Assembly: GCF_013817205.1 (NCBI RefSeq)
Contig: NZ_JACDDD010000029.1
Location: forward strand, 1-40,721
Source: Polaromonas sp.
GTDB taxonomy: Bacteria > Pseudomonadota > Gammaproteobacteria > Burkholderiales > Burkholderiaceae_C
Direction: 5' to 3'
Length of the DNA: 40,721 nt
Shown one piece after another: positions 7,565-15,620 of the stretch; the first letter of the stretch is position 1, and the number at the start of each line of letters is the position of its first letter. The position numbers were made by a program, and so were the translations under genes. The notes under the pieces were generated by a model. The model saw only the letters and a program-made list of their open reading frames with translations, was not told the origin of the DNA and made no database searches.

Positions 7565-8752
7565 ATGAGAATTGAGTCAATTCGATTGAAAAACTTCAAA
7601 GTTTTTCGCGATGTTCATATTTCTGATATGCCGTCTTTTTTAGTGGTGGTTGGGGCGAATGGCGCCGGTAAAAGCACACTGTTTGATGTCTTCGGGTTCC
7701 TCCACGATTGTTTAAAGGGAAACGTTCGCCAAGCTTTAGACAGTCGAGGCCGATTTAAGGAAGTGCTTAGTAGGGATAGTGCGGACGATACGATATTGAT
7801 TGAAATTCAGTACCGCATGCCGATTGCCGGGGTTGATCGGTTGGTAACATATTCTCTTGAGATTGGTGAAAAAGGAAACGCGCCGTACGTGAAGCGTGAG
7901 GTATTGCGCTACAAGCGCGGGCGCTATGGGAGTCCTTACCGCTTTCTTGACTTCACGAACGGTCAAGGCTTTGCAATTACCAACGAGGAAGAGTTTAATA
8001 AACCCGATGAAGAATTAGAGAGAGAGTTTCAGACGGTCGATTCGGACACTTTGGCCATTAAAGGACTCGGACAGTTTGAGAGATTTAAGGCAGCGAATGC
8101 CTTCAGGCAGCTAATGGAGTCTTGGCACGTTTCGGACTTTCATATTGACGCAGCACGTGGTCGCAAAGAAGCGTCTGGTGATTCAGAGCATCTTTCAGAA
8201 ACGGGGGACAACCTTCCGTTAGTCGCGCGCTATATATTTGAGCAGCACCCCCAAGATTTTCAGAATATTTTGAATACGATGGCAAGGCGAGTGCCTGGTG
8301 TTCGCGGCATCGAGCCAAAGTTGATGGATGATGGATATCTCACGCTTCGCTTCCAAGATGGCTCGTTCAAAACCCCCTTTCTTGATCGCTACGTTTCTGA
8401 CGGAACAATCAAGATGTTCGCGTACCTAGTGCTTTTGCATGATCCCAAGCCACATCCCTTGTTGTGCGTGGAGGAGCCAGAAAATCAGCTCTATCCCAAG
8501 TTGATGGCGGAGTTAGCCGAAGAGTTTCGTTTATACGCGCAGCGCGGAGGGCAGGTCTTGGTATCTACTCACTCCCCAGACTTTCTTAACGCAGTTGATC
8601 TGGATGAGGTGTGTTGGCTGGTCAAGCAAGATGGAGGCACGAAAATTCTGCGCGCAAGGGACGACGCCCAAATCGCCGCATATATGGCCGACGGCGACAA
8701 AATGGGGTATCTGTGGAAGCAAGGTTTCTTTGCGGGCGCAGATCCTACATGA
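7565..8752 (+). CDS. ABC/OLD-like AAA family ATPase (AAA_21 type) of a putative defence cassette
   Basis: This 395-residue ATPase has the RecF/SMC-like ABC fold. It opens IESIRLKNFKVFRD, with Walker A GANGAGKST (30-38, K36). A long insert follows, then a degenerate signature YVSDGTIK (276-283), Walker B LLCVEEPEN (E303/E304) and a switch histidine in LVSTHSPDFLNA (H336). Relatives pair with TOPRIM or nuclease partners in OLD, PARIS (AriA) and AbiL-like anti-phage systems. The stop overlaps the start of the DUF4276 gene by ATGA, so the two are translationally coupled. A strong ribosome site GGAAGGA lies 8 bases before the ATG. Base composition is visibly AT-richer than hom and thrC, with codons such as ATT, AAA and TTT that neighbours avoid. 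I infer horizontal acquisition. A defence role is inferred, not shown. Confidence 0.85.
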   Translation: MRIESIRLKNFKVFRDVHISDMPSFLVVVGANGAGKSTLFDVFGFLHDCLKGNVRQALDSRGRFKEVLSRDSADDTILIEIQYRMPIAGVDRLVTYSLEIGEKGNAPYVKREVLRYKRGRYGSPYRFLDFTNGQGFAITNEEEFNKPDEELEREFQTVDSDTLAIKGLGQFERFKAANAFRQLMESWHVSDFHIDAARGRKEASGDSEHLSETGDNLPLVARYIFEQHPQDFQNILNTMARRVPGVRGIEPKLMDDGYLTLRFQDGSFKTPFLDRYVSDGTIKMFAYLVLLHDPKPHPLLCVEEPENQLYPKLMAELAEEFRLYAQRGGQVLVSTHSPDFLNAVDLDEVCWLVKQDGGTKILRARDDAQIAAYMADGDKMGYLWKQGFFAGADPT

Positions 8753-9309
8753 AAGAGTTGGTTTTTTGCCTTGAGGAAGAGTCTGCGCAAGCAATGTTGG
8801 AAGAGCTGCTCCCGAGATTGCTTCCATTGGGAGATATTGTTTTTCGATACATAACTTTTCAGGGAAAGCAGGATTTAGAAAAACAACTACCTCGTAAATT
8901 GCGTGGGTACCAAAATCCCCTCGCAAAATTCGTCGTGGTTCGGGATCAAGATTCTCATCCGGACTGCAAGGTAGTTAAAGCCAGACTTGTGGATATCTGC
9001 TCTCAGGCAGGTAAGCCCAATGCTATGGTGCGCATAGCCTGCAGGGAACTTGAGAGCTTCTATTTGGCTGATTTGGCTGCGGTTGAGCAGGGGCTCGCTA
9101 TTGCCGGTCTTGCTCACCTTCAGGCCAAAATGAAATACCGAAGTCCTGACTATCTTGGCTCACCATCAAGAGAGCTTTTTATGTTGACGCGAGGACAGTA
9201 CCAGAAAGTGGGGGGCTCGCGAGCGATAGGCGCATATCTAGACCTTGACAATTCTCGATCTGACAGCTTTCGCAATCTTGTTGCCGGGATCCGAAAGCTC
9301 GCAGGTTGA
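8749..9309 (+). CDS. DUF4276 family protein (possible TOPRIM-like nuclease partner)
   Basis: A 186-residue protein with the marks of DUF4276. These are an acidic cluster in the N-terminal strand (VFCLEEES, E9-E11), the strand FVVVRDQDSHPDC (61-73) with D66 and D68, and the conserved CRELESFYLADLAAVE (E100, E102, D108). A leading E followed by a D-x-D strand resembles TOPRIM metal sites. I believe the family is compared with RloB/OLD nucleases, but that needs a structure comparison. It starts within the ATPase stop (ATGA overlap), ends 16 bases before thrC, and shares the low GC of the ATPase. The pair is a self-contained two-gene unit. Likely role: effector of an ATPase-gated defence system (inference). 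Confidence 0.8.
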   Translation: MKELVFCLEEESAQAMLEELLPRLLPLGDIVFRYITFQGKQDLEKQLPRKLRGYQNPLAKFVVVRDQDSHPDCKVVKARLVDICSQAGKPNAMVRIACRELESFYLADLAAVEQGLAIAGLAHLQAKMKYRSPDYLGSPSRELFMLTRGQYQKVGGSRAIGAYLDLDNSRSDSFRNLVAGIRKLAG

Positions 9310-9325
9310 ATTACTGATTTTGTTT

Positions 9326-10744
9326 ATGTTTTATCTTTCTACCCGCGGTGACACCGACCGCAAACGCTTCAGCGAAATTTTGCTTGAAGGCCTGGCGCCT
9401 GACGGCGGCCTGTATTTGCCCGAGACCTATCCGCAGGTCGATGCGGCCACACTCGAAGAGTGGCGCAATCTGCCGTATGCCAGCCTGGCGTTTGAGGTGT
9501 TGTCGCTCTACATCGACGACATCCCGCCAGCCGACCTGAAGGCCATCTGCGACAAGACTTACACCGAAGAAGTTTTCGGCACCAAAGAGATCGTTCCGCT
9601 GCGCAAGCTCGAAGATGGCCTGTATCTTGAAGCCCTGTCCAACGGCCCGACGCTGGCCTTCAAGGACATGGCGATGCAGTTGCTGGGCAACCTGTTCGAG
9701 TACGAACTGGCGCGCCGCGGTGAAGAGCTCAACATCCTGGGCGCGACCAGCGGCGACACCGGCAGCGCGGCCGAATACGCGATGCGCGGCAAAAAGGGTG
9801 TGCGGGTTTTCATGACCTCGCCGCAAGGCCGCATGAGCCCCTTCCAGCAGGCGCAGATGTTCAGCCTGCAAGACGAAAACATTCACAATCTCGCGCTCGA
9901 AGGTGTGTTTGACGACTGCCAGGACATCGTCAAGGCGGTCTCCCACGACCTGGCCTTCAAACGCAAGTACCGCATAGGCACTGTCAACTCGATCAACTGG
10001 GCGCGCCTGATGGCGCAAGTTGTCTACTATTTCTCGGGTTACTTCCAGGCTAGCGCAGCAACAGGCGCCGACAAGGTCAGCTTCACCGTGCCCTCGGGCA
10101 ACTTCGGCAATGTCTGCGCCGGGCATGTGGCGCGCATGATGGGCCTGCCGATTGAGAAACTGGTGGTCGCGACCAACGAAAACGATGTGCTCGATGAGTT
10201 TTTTCGCACCGGTGTCTATCGTGTGCGGGCCAGCGCCGACACGCATGAAACATCCAGCCCGTCGATGGACATTTCCAAGGCGTCCAACTTCGAGCGTTTT
10301 GTGTTTGACCTGTTGGACCGCGATGCGGCGCGCGTGGCTGGCCTGTTCGGCGCGCAGTTGTCCAACCAAGGGTTTTTCGACCTCAGCGGCGATCCCCTGT
10401 TCCAGTCGGCGGCGCAGCACTACGGCTTTGCCAGCGGCAAAAGCACCCACGCAGACAGGCTGGACATCATCCGCGACACCTTCAAGCGCTTCGACACCAT
10501 GATTGACACCCACACGGCCGACGGCCTGAAGGTCGCGCGTCTTCACCTCCAGCCCGGCGCGCCCATGGTGGTGCTGGAAACCGCCTTGCCGATCAAGTTC
10601 GCCGAGACGATCCAGGAGGCGCTGGGCCGCCTGCCGGACCGGCCCGCGAAGTTCGAAGGCATCGAGGCCCTGCCCAAACGGGTGCAGGTGATGCCTGTCG
10701 ACGTGGACCTGGTCAAGGCCTACATCGCCAGACATGTGAACTAA
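9326..10744 (+). CDS. thrC: Threonine synthase
   Basis: This 472-residue PLP enzyme converts O-phosphohomoserine to threonine. It shows the N-terminal YLSTRGDTDRKRFSE, the substrate loop LAPDGGLYLPE, the PLP lysine K113 in GPTLAFKDMAMQLLG, GATSGDTGSAAEYA, and the SGNFGN phosphate loop. The ATG at 9326 matches the family start. It has no visible ribosome site, being 16 bases after the DUF4276 stop. The first codons (ATG TTT TAT CTT TCT) are AT-rich, while from ACC CGC at 9341 the native GC-rich composition begins. Acquired DNA may therefore reach into thrC codon 5. It is probably expressed by read-through from hom and the cassette. Confidence 0.95.
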   Translation: MFYLSTRGDTDRKRFSEILLEGLAPDGGLYLPETYPQVDAATLEEWRNLPYASLAFEVLSLYIDDIPPADLKAICDKTYTEEVFGTKEIVPLRKLEDGLYLEALSNGPTLAFKDMAMQLLGNLFEYELARRGEELNILGATSGDTGSAAEYAMRGKKGVRVFMTSPQGRMSPFQQAQMFSLQDENIHNLALEGVFDDCQDIVKAVSHDLAFKRKYRIGTVNSINWARLMAQVVYYFSGYFQASAATGADKVSFTVPSGNFGNVCAGHVARMMGLPIEKLVVATNENDVLDEFFRTGVYRVRASADTHETSSPSMDISKASNFERFVFDLLDRDAARVAGLFGAQLSNQGFFDLSGDPLFQSAAQHYGFASGKSTHADRLDIIRDTFKRFDTMIDTHTADGLKVARLHLQPGAPMVVLETALPIKFAETIQEALGRLPDRPAKFEGIEALPKRVQVMPVDVDLVKAYIARHVN

Positions 10745-10797
10745 ATCGGCCTCCAGCCCCCGTCGGGCTTGTGTGGACAGCTATTGAGTTGATAGCA
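10745..10797 (-). repeat. Dispersed family repeat, copy 2 (reverse orientation)
   Basis: On the minus strand this reads TGCTATCAACTCAATAGCTG, then ..ACAAGCCCGACGGGGGCTGGAGGCC. It matches the other copies in core (ATAGCTG) and tail (GGGGGCTGGAGGCC). It starts immediately after the thrC stop. Confidence 0.7.
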
Positions 10798-10822
10798 AAC
10801 CAGGATCGGTGAAAACTGTTTT

Positions 10823-11356
10823 ATGAACGTGGTTGGATTTGCCGGCTATTCCGGTTCGGGTAAAACAACGCTGGTCGAGGGGGTGATCCCCGCGCTCAGG
10901 CTGCGCGGCCTGCGGGTGTCGGTGGTCAAGCATGCACATCACAAATTCGACATCGACCACCCCGGCAAGGACACGTACCGGCACCGCGAGGCTGGCGCTT
11001 TCGAAGTGGTGGTGGCCTCGGACAAGCGGCTGGCGCTGATGCGCGAGTTCGAGCAGCCTGCGGCGCTGAGCGTGCATCACCTGCTTGCCGAGCTTTACGA
11101 GGGTGTGGACTGGGTGCTGGTCGAAGGTTTCAAGAGCAGCGACCTGCTCAAGGTCGAGGTCTGGCGCGCCGAGTCTGGCAAGCCGGCGCGTTATCCGGAC
11201 GACGATTTTGTGGTTGCTATCGCCACCGACTCGCCAGCGCAACTGCCGGAAACCACCCTGAGGCCGGTGCTGGATTTGAACAGCCCCGATGCCGTGGCGC
11301 AGTGGCTGGTCGACAATCATGACCGGTTTGTCTACAACGTTGACATGCACGCATGA
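10823..11356 (+). CDS. mobB: Molybdopterin-guanine dinucleotide biosynthesis adaptor MobB
   Basis: This 177-residue P-loop protein has Walker A GYSGSGKTT (8-16), followed by the family-typical VVKHAHHKFDIDHPGKDTYRH-type segment and WVLVEGFKSSDLLKVEVWR. MobB binds GTP and assists MobA in attaching GMP to molybdopterin. The ATG at 10823 follows the reverse repeat after thrC by 25 bases, and no strong ribosome site is visible. The stop overlaps the start of moeA by 4 bases, so mobB-moeA-moaD form one coupled operon. Confidence 0.93.
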   Translation: MNVVGFAGYSGSGKTTLVEGVIPALRLRGLRVSVVKHAHHKFDIDHPGKDTYRHREAGAFEVVVASDKRLALMREFEQPAALSVHHLLAELYEGVDWVLVEGFKSSDLLKVEVWRAESGKPARYPDDDFVVAIATDSPAQLPETTLRPVLDLNSPDAVAQWLVDNHDRFVYNVDMHA

Positions 11357-12606
11357 AGCCGCCGACCGCCGTACCTGCCACACGCCCGCCGCTGCGGTCG
11401 CTGGACGATGCGCTGGCCGAACTGCTGGCCCATGCCGCAGCACTGCCGGGCAGCGAGAGTGTTTGCACCTTTGATGCCGATGGCCGCGTGCTGGCTGTTG
11501 GCGTGGTCTCGGCCCTGCAGGTGCCGCCAGAAGATAACAGCGCCATGGACGGTTACGCGGTGCGCAGCACCGAGCTGTCTGACGAGGGCGTGGCGCTGCG
11601 GGTGTCGCAGCGCATCCCGGCCGGCAGCAGTGGCGGTGCGCTGGAACCTGGCACGGTGGCGCGCATTTTCACCGGTGCGCCGGTGCCCGCCGGTGCCGAT
11701 GCAGTGGTGATGCAGGAGGACTGCGAGCCGGTCGCCGGCCGCGAAGGGTTTGTGCGCGTGTTGCAGATTCCCAAACCCGGCCAGTGGATACGCCGCGCCG
11801 GCGAAGACGTCACGCGCGGTGCCACGGTGCTCTCAAAAGGAGAGCGGCTGACGCCCGCTGCGCTTGGGCTGGCAGCCAGTATCGGCATGGATCAGCTGCA
11901 GGTGGCGAAGAAGCCGCGGGTGGCGCTGTTTTCCACCGGCGACGAACTCGTGATGCCGGGCGAGGTGCCGCCGGAGCAGATGCGTCCTGGCGCGATCTAC
12001 AACTCCAACCGCTTTTTCCTGCGCGCCTTGCTGCTGCGCCTGGGCTGCGAGGTGACCGACCTGGGCATCGTGCCGGACCGGCGCGACGCCACCCTGGTCG
12101 CACTGCGCAGCGCCGCTGCAGCCCATGACCTGATCCTCACCAGCGGCGGTGTGTCGGTCGGCGAGGAAGACCACATCAAGCCGGCGGTGCAGCAACTGGG
12201 ATCGCTGGACCTGTGGCAAATCGCCATCAAGCCGGGCAAGCCCTTTGCTTATGGCAAGGTCGGTGCCGCGCATTTCATCGGCCTGCCCGGCAACCCGGTG
12301 TCCAGTTTCCTGACTTTTTTGGTGCTGGTGCGGCCGTTTCTGCTCAAGCTGCAGGGCGCCAGCGAGCTGCTGCCGGCGGCGTTGCCGCTGGTCGCCGATT
12401 TCGACTGGCCGCGCGCCGACAGGCGCCGCGAGTTTCTGCGCGTGCGGCGCAATGCCACCGGCGGCCTGGAACTGTTCCACAACCAGAGCTCGGGTGTGCT
12501 GACCTCTGTGGTCTGGGGCGACGGTGTGATCGACAACCCGGCGGGCCAGACCATAAGCCGTGGCGACACCGTGCAGTTTCTGCCATTTTCCGAGTTGCTG
12601 TCATGA
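11353..12606 (+). CDS. moeA: Molybdopterin molybdenumtransferase
   Basis: This 417-residue enzyme inserts molybdate into adenylated molybdopterin. Motifs in order are DNSAMDGYAV (61-70), RIFTGAPVPAGADAVV, FSTGDELVMPG, IYNSNRFFL, LTSGGVSVGEEDHIKPA and LPGNPVSSFLTF, with the C-terminal beta-barrel domain IV (EFLRVRRNATGG) present. Length is as expected for MoeA. It overlaps mobB upstream and moaD downstream by 4 bases each. Confidence 0.95.
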   Translation: MKPPTAVPATRPPLRSLDDALAELLAHAAALPGSESVCTFDADGRVLAVGVVSALQVPPEDNSAMDGYAVRSTELSDEGVALRVSQRIPAGSSGGALEPGTVARIFTGAPVPAGADAVVMQEDCEPVAGREGFVRVLQIPKPGQWIRRAGEDVTRGATVLSKGERLTPAALGLAASIGMDQLQVAKKPRVALFSTGDELVMPGEVPPEQMRPGAIYNSNRFFLRALLLRLGCEVTDLGIVPDRRDATLVALRSAAAAHDLILTSGGVSVGEEDHIKPAVQQLGSLDLWQIAIKPGKPFAYGKVGAAHFIGLPGNPVSSFLTFLVLVRPFLLKLQGASELLPAALPLVADFDWPRADRRREFLRVRRNATGGLELFHNQSSGVLTSVVWGDGVIDNPAGQTISRGDTVQFLPFSELLS

Positions 12607-12854
12607 AAATCACCGTCAAGTACTTTGCCTCCATCCGTGAAACCATCGGGCAGGGCAGCGAGCAGATCGACACCGCCACCACCACGCTGGCCGGTCTGCG
12701 CGATGAGTTGATCACGCGCAGCCCGGCGCACGCTGAAAGCTTGGCCCGTGGCAAGGCGGTGCGCATGGCACTCAACCAGATCATGAGCGACGAGTCGGCG
12801 GCCTTGAGCCAGGGTTGTGAAGTCGCTTTTTTCCCGCCGGTGACAGGCGGCTAA
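12603..12854 (+). CDS. moaD: Molybdopterin synthase small subunit MoaD
   Basis: This 83-residue ubiquitin-like protein begins MKITVKYFASIRETIG and ends in the diagnostic Gly-Gly (FFPPVTGG). That tail is adenylated and converted to the thiocarboxylate that donates sulfur to precursor Z. The ATG overlaps the moeA stop. Its partner moaE normally follows directly; here a dapA-like gene on the opposite strand intervenes, overlapping the moaD stop by 4 bases. Confidence 0.93.
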   Translation: MKITVKYFASIRETIGQGSEQIDTATTTLAGLRDELITRSPAHAESLARGKAVRMALNQIMSDESAALSQGCEVAFFPPVTGG

Positions 12855-13759
12855 CTGCCCATCAACTTGTCCAGCCGCTGCAGACGCCCGGCCAGCGCGG
12901 CGGAGGCGCGGGTCATGGGGCTGCGCAGGCCGTCGCGAAGCAGGCCCCGGTGAGCCATCAGCGCCTTGAGCGGGCCCGGGTTGGGCTCCGAAAACAAGCC
13001 CTCAATCAGCGGCAGCAGCGGCGTCCATAAAGCACTGGCCTGAGCGGTTTTGCCCGCCCTGAGCAACGCGATCACCCGGACAAAACGCTGCGTGTGCACA
13101 TGCGCGGCCGCGGCGATGGCGCCATGGCCGCCTTGCGAGATCGTTGAGAAAATGTTGATGTCTTCACCGGCCAGCACCTGCAGGCGTCCATCGGCAATCA
13201 GGGCCCGCGTCTTGGCCGGGTCGCCACCGCAATCCTTGACAGCGCAGATCCGGGGGTGGCTGGCCAGCGACAGCAGGGCGGCCAGGTCTAGGGTGCTGCC
13301 GGTACGGTAGGGAATGTCGTAAAGAATCAGCGGCACAGCGCTGGCGTCGGCCAGTGCATTGAACCATTCGATGAGGCCGGCCTGGGAAGGCCGGATATAG
13401 CTGGGCGCCGGCAGCAGGATGCCGCTGATGCCCTCGGCACCCAGGGCCGTGATGCGTGCCGCCGTCTGGCCCAGGTGGTAGCCCGACACGCCCATGATGA
13501 CCGGCAGGCCGCGCGCTTCGGCCAGCACGGCGTGCAGCACCTCCATTTGTTCCTCTTCGCTCAGTGCCGCGGCCTCGCCAGTGGAGCCGCACACCACCAG
13601 CCCCGCGCTGCCGCTGCTGCGGTAGTGTGCGACCAGGCGCTTCAAGGCCGAATAGTCAATCTGGTCGCCGTCAAACGGTGTGACAAGCGGGATCCATAGC
13701 CCCGAAAAATCAGGCCGAAAGGGTGGTGTAGGGCTGGCTGACTCTGTTTCTGTTTGCAT
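12851..13759 (-). CDS. Dihydrodipicolinate synthase / N-acetylneuraminate lyase family protein (DapA-like)
   Basis: A 302-residue aldolase of the DHDPS/NAL superfamily. The Schiff-base lysine is K175 (ICAVKDCGG). The tyrosines match those of DapA: Y121 in PSYIRPSQ and Y147 in LILYDIPYRTG, with R152 for the substrate carboxylate. The pyruvate loop is GSTGEA where E. coli DapA has GTTGES. This supports a pyruvate-dependent aldolase close to 4-hydroxy-tetrahydrodipicolinate synthase, but no other lysine gene is near and it may be a paralogue. The ATG at 13759 has AGGA about 9 bases upstream. The longer frame to 13993 has no family support. It sits between moaD and moaE, against their direction. 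Confidence 0.85.
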   Translation of the reverse strand: MQTETESASPTPPFRPDFSGLWIPLVTPFDGDQIDYSALKRLVAHYRSSGSAGLVVCGSTGEAAALSEEEQMEVLHAVLAEARGLPVIMGVSGYHLGQTAARITALGAEGISGILLPAPSYIRPSQAGLIEWFNALADASAVPLILYDIPYRTGSTLDLAALLSLASHPRICAVKDCGGDPAKTRALIADGRLQVLAGEDINIFSTISQGGHGAIAAAAHVHTQRFVRVIALLRAGKTAQASALWTPLLPLIEGLFSEPNPGPLKALMAHRGLLRDGLRSPMTRASAALAGRLQRLDKLMGS

Positions 13760-13846
13760 GAAGACACATCCTGAAAACTGACCGGCTTGAAAGCCGTCGT
13801 CAGAACAAGGATGGTGTCCGCAAAGACTTTTGGGGGAAGTTACCGG

Positions 13847-13879
13847 GCGGTTCCATCGCTCATTCGACGACGGAACCGC
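13847..13879. promoter_or_regulatory. Inverted repeat in the divergent dapA-like/moaE gap
   Basis: GCGGTTCC (13847-13854) and GGAACCGC (13872-13879) are perfect 8-base arms 17 bases apart, about 90 bases upstream of the dapA-like start. The rest of the 297-base gap (13760-14056) holds no gene I can support. The repeat may be an operator or leader hairpin. No regulator can be assigned. Confidence 0.35.
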
Positions 13880-14056
13880 AGCCCCGGTCAAATGAGCAAC
13901 GGTTTTTTCGATTTGCCGGCGCACGCGTCCTGCCCCGGTGCGCCGGAGGGCGTCCAGGTGGTCAGGCAACGGGTGCAAGCGGTCATGCGTCAAATCTTAC
14001 TTGCATGTATTGCCAAATAGGCATGCGATGGGTGGGTGAGTGGCAAAATTGCAACC

Positions 14057-14533
14057 ATGGCTTCTCCCCGCATCCTGATTACCACTGATGACTTCGACCT
14101 CGCCAATGAGGTGGCCGCCCTGCGTGCAAACGACAAACGCGTCGGCGCCGTCTGCAGTTTCATCGGCACCGTCAGGGACCGCAACGATGGAAGTGATGTG
14201 CGGTCCATGGAGCTCGAGCACTACCCCGGCATGACCGAAAAGGCCATTGAAGCCATGATCGATCAAGCCATGGCGCGCTTCGACATTTTTGGGGCCAGGG
14301 TGATTCACCGCGTCGGTTTGCTGCAGCCCCTCGATCAGGTGGTCATGGTGGCGGTGACTTCAACGCACCGCGGCGAGAGTTTTCAGGCCTGCGAATTCCT
14401 CATGGACTACCTCAAAACCCAGGCGCCGTTTTGGAAAAAAGAGCAGACGCCCGAGGGCGCTCGTTGGGTGGATGCACGCGTCAGTGACGACGCGGCGCTG
14501 GCCAAGTGGGGAATTCAGGCGTCCAACGCCTGA
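14057..14533 (+). CDS. moaE: Molybdopterin synthase catalytic subunit MoaE
   Basis: This 158-residue large subunit of molybdopterin synthase shows CSFIGTVRDRNDG, MELEHYPGMTEKAI, IHRVGLLQPLDQVV, the histidine-arginine segment STHRGESFQACEFLMDYLK, and the lysine-rich catalytic loop FWKKEQTPEGARWVD. With MoaD it converts precursor Z to molybdopterin. The ATG at 14057 (MASPRIL) fits family length; a 7-residue longer start is possible. It is separated from moaD by the dapA-like gene and so needs its own promoter. It converges on the MarR gene. Confidence 0.93.
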   Translation: MASPRILITTDDFDLANEVAALRANDKRVGAVCSFIGTVRDRNDGSDVRSMELEHYPGMTEKAIEAMIDQAMARFDIFGARVIHRVGLLQPLDQVVMVAVTSTHRGESFQACEFLMDYLKTQAPFWKKEQTPEGARWVDARVSDDAALAKWGIQASNA

Positions 14534-14551
14534 GCGTCTGGCGCACGCCTT

Positions 14552-15157
14552 TCAGCCCGGCGGGCTTTCGTCGCCAGCGCCGTCCTGTCCCGGCGGTACA
14601 AAAGCCGCTCGTGCCTCGCCCTCCAGTCCGCTGGTCAGCATCTGCAGCAGTTCCACGAGTTGCGCCTGCTGGGCAGCATCCAGAGGCCCCATCAGGCGGC
14701 GGTAGGCCCGGTCAGCCGGTTCCTGCGCCTGCTTGAGCAGGTCCAGCCCTTGGGCTGACAGGGTCACCGCCAGATTGCGCCGGCTGGCCGGCGCCGGGGC
14801 CCGTTCTATCAGCCCACGCGCCTCCAGCCCGCGCAACACGCGCAGCACCGTCACCTTGTCAAAGCCCAGGGCCCGCCCCAGGCTGGACTGGTCCAGCCCC
14901 GGGCTGGCGTGCAGCACACTGAGCACGCCGAACTGCGCCGGCGTTAGCGCCAGGCTACGGCATTCGTCCTCGAAAACGGCAGCCGAAATCTGATGCGCCC
15001 GGCGCAACAGAAAGCCCGGGCGGGCGTAAAGCCGGGTAAGGTTGTGGAAAGCAGGCAAGGCGGGCGGTCGCTTGGAAGTTTGTTCGGATGAGCTGGGACA
15101 GACTCGCCGATGACATGGATTGTGCCTTGGAGTGACCACCTCAATAACTATTTGCAT
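14552..15157 (-). CDS. MarR-family transcriptional regulator
   Basis: A 201-residue regulator. The winged-helix core runs from about residue 60 to 150: LTPAQFGVLSVLHASPGLDQSSLGRALGFDKVTV as recognition region, then LRGLEARGLIERAPAPASRRN as wing, then a dimerisation helix. The family is usually about 150 residues, so the first 40 here may be an unrelated extension or a misplaced start. ATG 15157 is the only ATG at a sensible distance and no good ribosome site precedes it. MarR proteins usually repress a neighbouring gene and respond to aromatic ligands. No obvious target lies in the 460 bases upstream. Confidence 0.82.
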   Translation of the reverse strand: MQIVIEVVTPRHNPCHRRVCPSSSEQTSKRPPALPAFHNLTRLYARPGFLLRRAHQISAAVFEDECRSLALTPAQFGVLSVLHASPGLDQSSLGRALGFDKVTVLRVLRGLEARGLIERAPAPASRRNLAVTLSAQGLDLLKQAQEPADRAYRRLMGPLDAAQQAQLVELLQMLTSGLEGEARAAFVPPGQDGAGDESPPG

Positions 15158-15620
15158 GCAGAAAAAGAGGGATTTTCCATCAGCGTCACTTCGTGTTCCT
15201 GCCGCCTGACCTGCAAGATCCAAAAGTTATTTTGGCCCAAGGGCATGGGCCCCAGCGGCAGCACACAGGGCGAGTTCAAGAGCCTGAGCGAGACGGATGC
15301 CCAACGCCGGGCGCCACTAATCAAGGCCCGGAGAATCACCGCCACTTGAGCAAAGTTGCTATTAAAGTGATAGCTGACTGCGCTTGTCCGGCGAGGGCTG
15401 GAGGCCAATTTGATGCACAATTCGTCAACATCAAGGCTGATGAACTGAGTGGTGGCAAGCCGTTTGTCTATATCGGCGAGCTGATCAGCCAGCAGGAGCT
15501 GCGCGCAATATCGGACCACTACAAGCAGGTGGGCGGCTTCTGGCTGAAAGCGGGCACGAAGTGGGGCGGGCAGGACAGGTGCAGGCCCCGACCCGAGCGC
15601 CGATCGGAGCCCGCAAGCCC
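15158..15620. other. 463-base gap with possible gene remnants and a repeat
   Basis: No complete gene is convincing here. A plus-strand frame around 15415-15580 encodes a protein-like stretch (FVNIKADELSGGKPFVYIG, then ELISQQELRAISDHY) with no start of its own. The dispersed repeat at 15357-15411 lies directly in front of it, so this could be the tail of a gene cut by repeat insertion. A second short plus-strand frame (15110-15349) is less convincing. The MarR promoter must also lie here. Confidence 0.4.
15357..15411 (+). repeat. Dispersed family repeat, copy 3
   Basis: TGCTATTAAAGTGATAGCTG, then ACTGCGCTTGTCCGGCGAGGGCTGGAGGCC. It matches the copy at 23367-23421 nearly base for base through the core and GAGGGCTG tail. 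Confidence 0.75.

Noticed and set aside
9311..10735. 474-residue minus-strand frame opposite thrC
   Set aside because: Antisense of the unmistakable threonine synthase.
13760..14056. Possible molybdenum cofactor riboswitch before moaE
   Set aside because: Only one simple inverted repeat is visible, far from moaE; none of the multi-stem pattern of the Moco element could be recognised.
15110..15349. Plus-strand frame of 79 residues overlapping the MarR start
   Set aside because: Composition is not convincing, no family match, and it overlaps the MarR gene.
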